DNA of 64,000 nt from Aquabacterium lacunae. Lineage in GTDB: Bacteria; Pseudomonadota; Gammaproteobacteria; Burkholderiales; Burkholderiaceae_C. Numbering within the stretch: position 1 is the stretch's first letter; each line of letters starts with the position of its first letter. Below are positions 63,695-64,000 of the stretch, piece after piece. The translations under genes were made by a program, and so were the position numbers. Location of the stretch: contig NZ_SIXI01000001.1 in the NCBI RefSeq assembly GCF_004310865.1, positions 682,001 to 746,000 on the forward strand, read 5' to 3'. The notes beneath the pieces are model-generated. The model was given only the letters and a program-made list of their open reading frames with translations. It did no database searches and was not told where the DNA came from.

Positions 63695-64000
63695 TCACAG
63701 GCTTTGCCTGTTGACGTGTGCACTTCGAGCCCCCTTGCTCCGCAGTGCCTCGTACAACTCGGCAGGCCCCAGCAAGAGCCCCTTGAGCCCCTGGCGAACC
63801 TTCTCGGAATCCAGTGCCTGCTTGCTCATGGTCGAGAAGGCATCGAATGCATCGATGATGGCATTGAGCTGCTCTGACGTGAAATCTGGTGAGTTGCTGA
63901 ACTGCTCTTTCGTGTTGTTCATCGCCTGTTGAACCAGCAGTTCCGACTCCATCATCTTGCCCTTGATGTTGTCCACGAAAGCCAGCATGTCATGGTCGGT
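63695..64000 (-). CDS. hsdR: C-terminus of type I restriction enzyme R subunit (partial)
   Basis: Minus-strand frame open to the window edge, ending at the TGA at 63695. An internal ATG at 63988 could also start a 97-residue protein. The sequence has KMMESELLVQQAMNNTKEQF, then NSPDFTSEQLNAIIDAFDAF and LLLGPAELYEALRSKG. It resembles the helical C-terminal end of HsdR, the ATP-dependent translocase and nuclease of type I restriction systems. The motor domains, hsdM and hsdS would lie beyond 64000. Confidence 0.62.
   Translation of the reverse strand, partial: TDHDMLAFVDNIKGKMMESELLVQQAMNNTKEQFSNSPDFTSEQLNAIIDAFDAFSTMSKQALDSEKVRQGLKGLLLGPAELYEALRSKGARSAHVNRQSL

Larger units (their letters stand above)
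59810..64000. mobile_element. tRNA-Phe integrated element (left part, continues past window)
   Basis: From the tRNA-Phe 3' end to the window edge all genes are accessory: integrase, double-HNH protein, HUH Rep-like protein, and a type I restriction HsdR end. Gene density is lower than in the neighbouring chromosome. The right boundary is not visible; no second copy of the tRNA 3' end was found before 64000. Confidence 0.75.

Noticed and set aside
63450-63932. 160-codon plus-strand frame after the HUH gene
   Set aside because: It overlaps the end of the HUH gene in another frame and is antisense to the HsdR-like end; no binding site.

Overview
The window is chromosomal DNA of a high-GC beta-proteobacterium, order Burkholderiales, probably near Comamonadaceae or Aquabacterium-like lineages. 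The assignment is inferred from gene orders: gmk-yicC, gyrA-(DUF2059)-serC-pheA-tyrA-aroA/cmk-rpsA-ihfB-lapA-lapB, glnK-amtB-gshA-kup-gshB, and rsmB-DUF4390-ntrY-ntrX-like. No species can be named from sequence alone.

Layout. 1-5.6 kb: gmk and yicC leftward (probably with the first codons of rpoZ at the very edge), then a Ser/Thr kinase, a PP2C phosphatase, rdgB and hemW rightward. 5.7-11.5 kb: a TetR regulator, an acyl-CoA ligase, a Tat-signal protein paired with a GMC flavin oxidoreductase, and a ceramidase-like membrane protein. 11.5-21.8 kb: a leftward operon for guanidine use. It encodes an ABC importer, two DUF1989 proteins, a biotin-dependent carboxylase and allophanate hydrolase. A guanidine-I (ykkC) riboswitch and a textbook sigma-54 promoter lie upstream, so the classic 'urea carboxylase' label is probably wrong. 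21.8-35.5 kb: ompA, gyrA and the serine/aromatic amino-acid cluster with an aroA-cmk fusion, rpsA behind a structured leader, ihfB and lapAB. 35.5-45.7 kb: a copper chaperone, a ComM-type ATPase, glnK-amtB behind a sigma-54 promoter, gshA, kup, a BenE transporter and gshB. 45.7-59.7 kb: a NarX/NarL-type two-component pair, an ABC-F ATPase, a divergent lipase-chaperone-like protein, ptsI, an N-acyltransferase, rsmB, DUF4390, an NtrY kinase and an NtrX-like regulator that lacks the AAA+ domain but has a His/Met/Gly-rich linker.

59.7-64 kb: a tRNA-Phe gene followed by a probable integrated element that continues past the window. It carries a tyrosine integrase, a protein with two tandem HNH-like modules (the second degenerate), a 558-bp hairpin-rich gap, an HUH replication-initiator-like protein, and on the other strand what looks like the C-terminus of a type I restriction HsdR subunit. 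Short direct repeats flank the integrase. This is the most accessory part of the window.

Two nitrogen themes link the chromosomal part. Both glnK-amtB and the guanidine operon have GG-N10-GC sigma-54 promoters with NtrC-like palindromes upstream, which fits import and breakdown of guanidine when ammonium is scarce. The riboswitch would add a substrate check on top.
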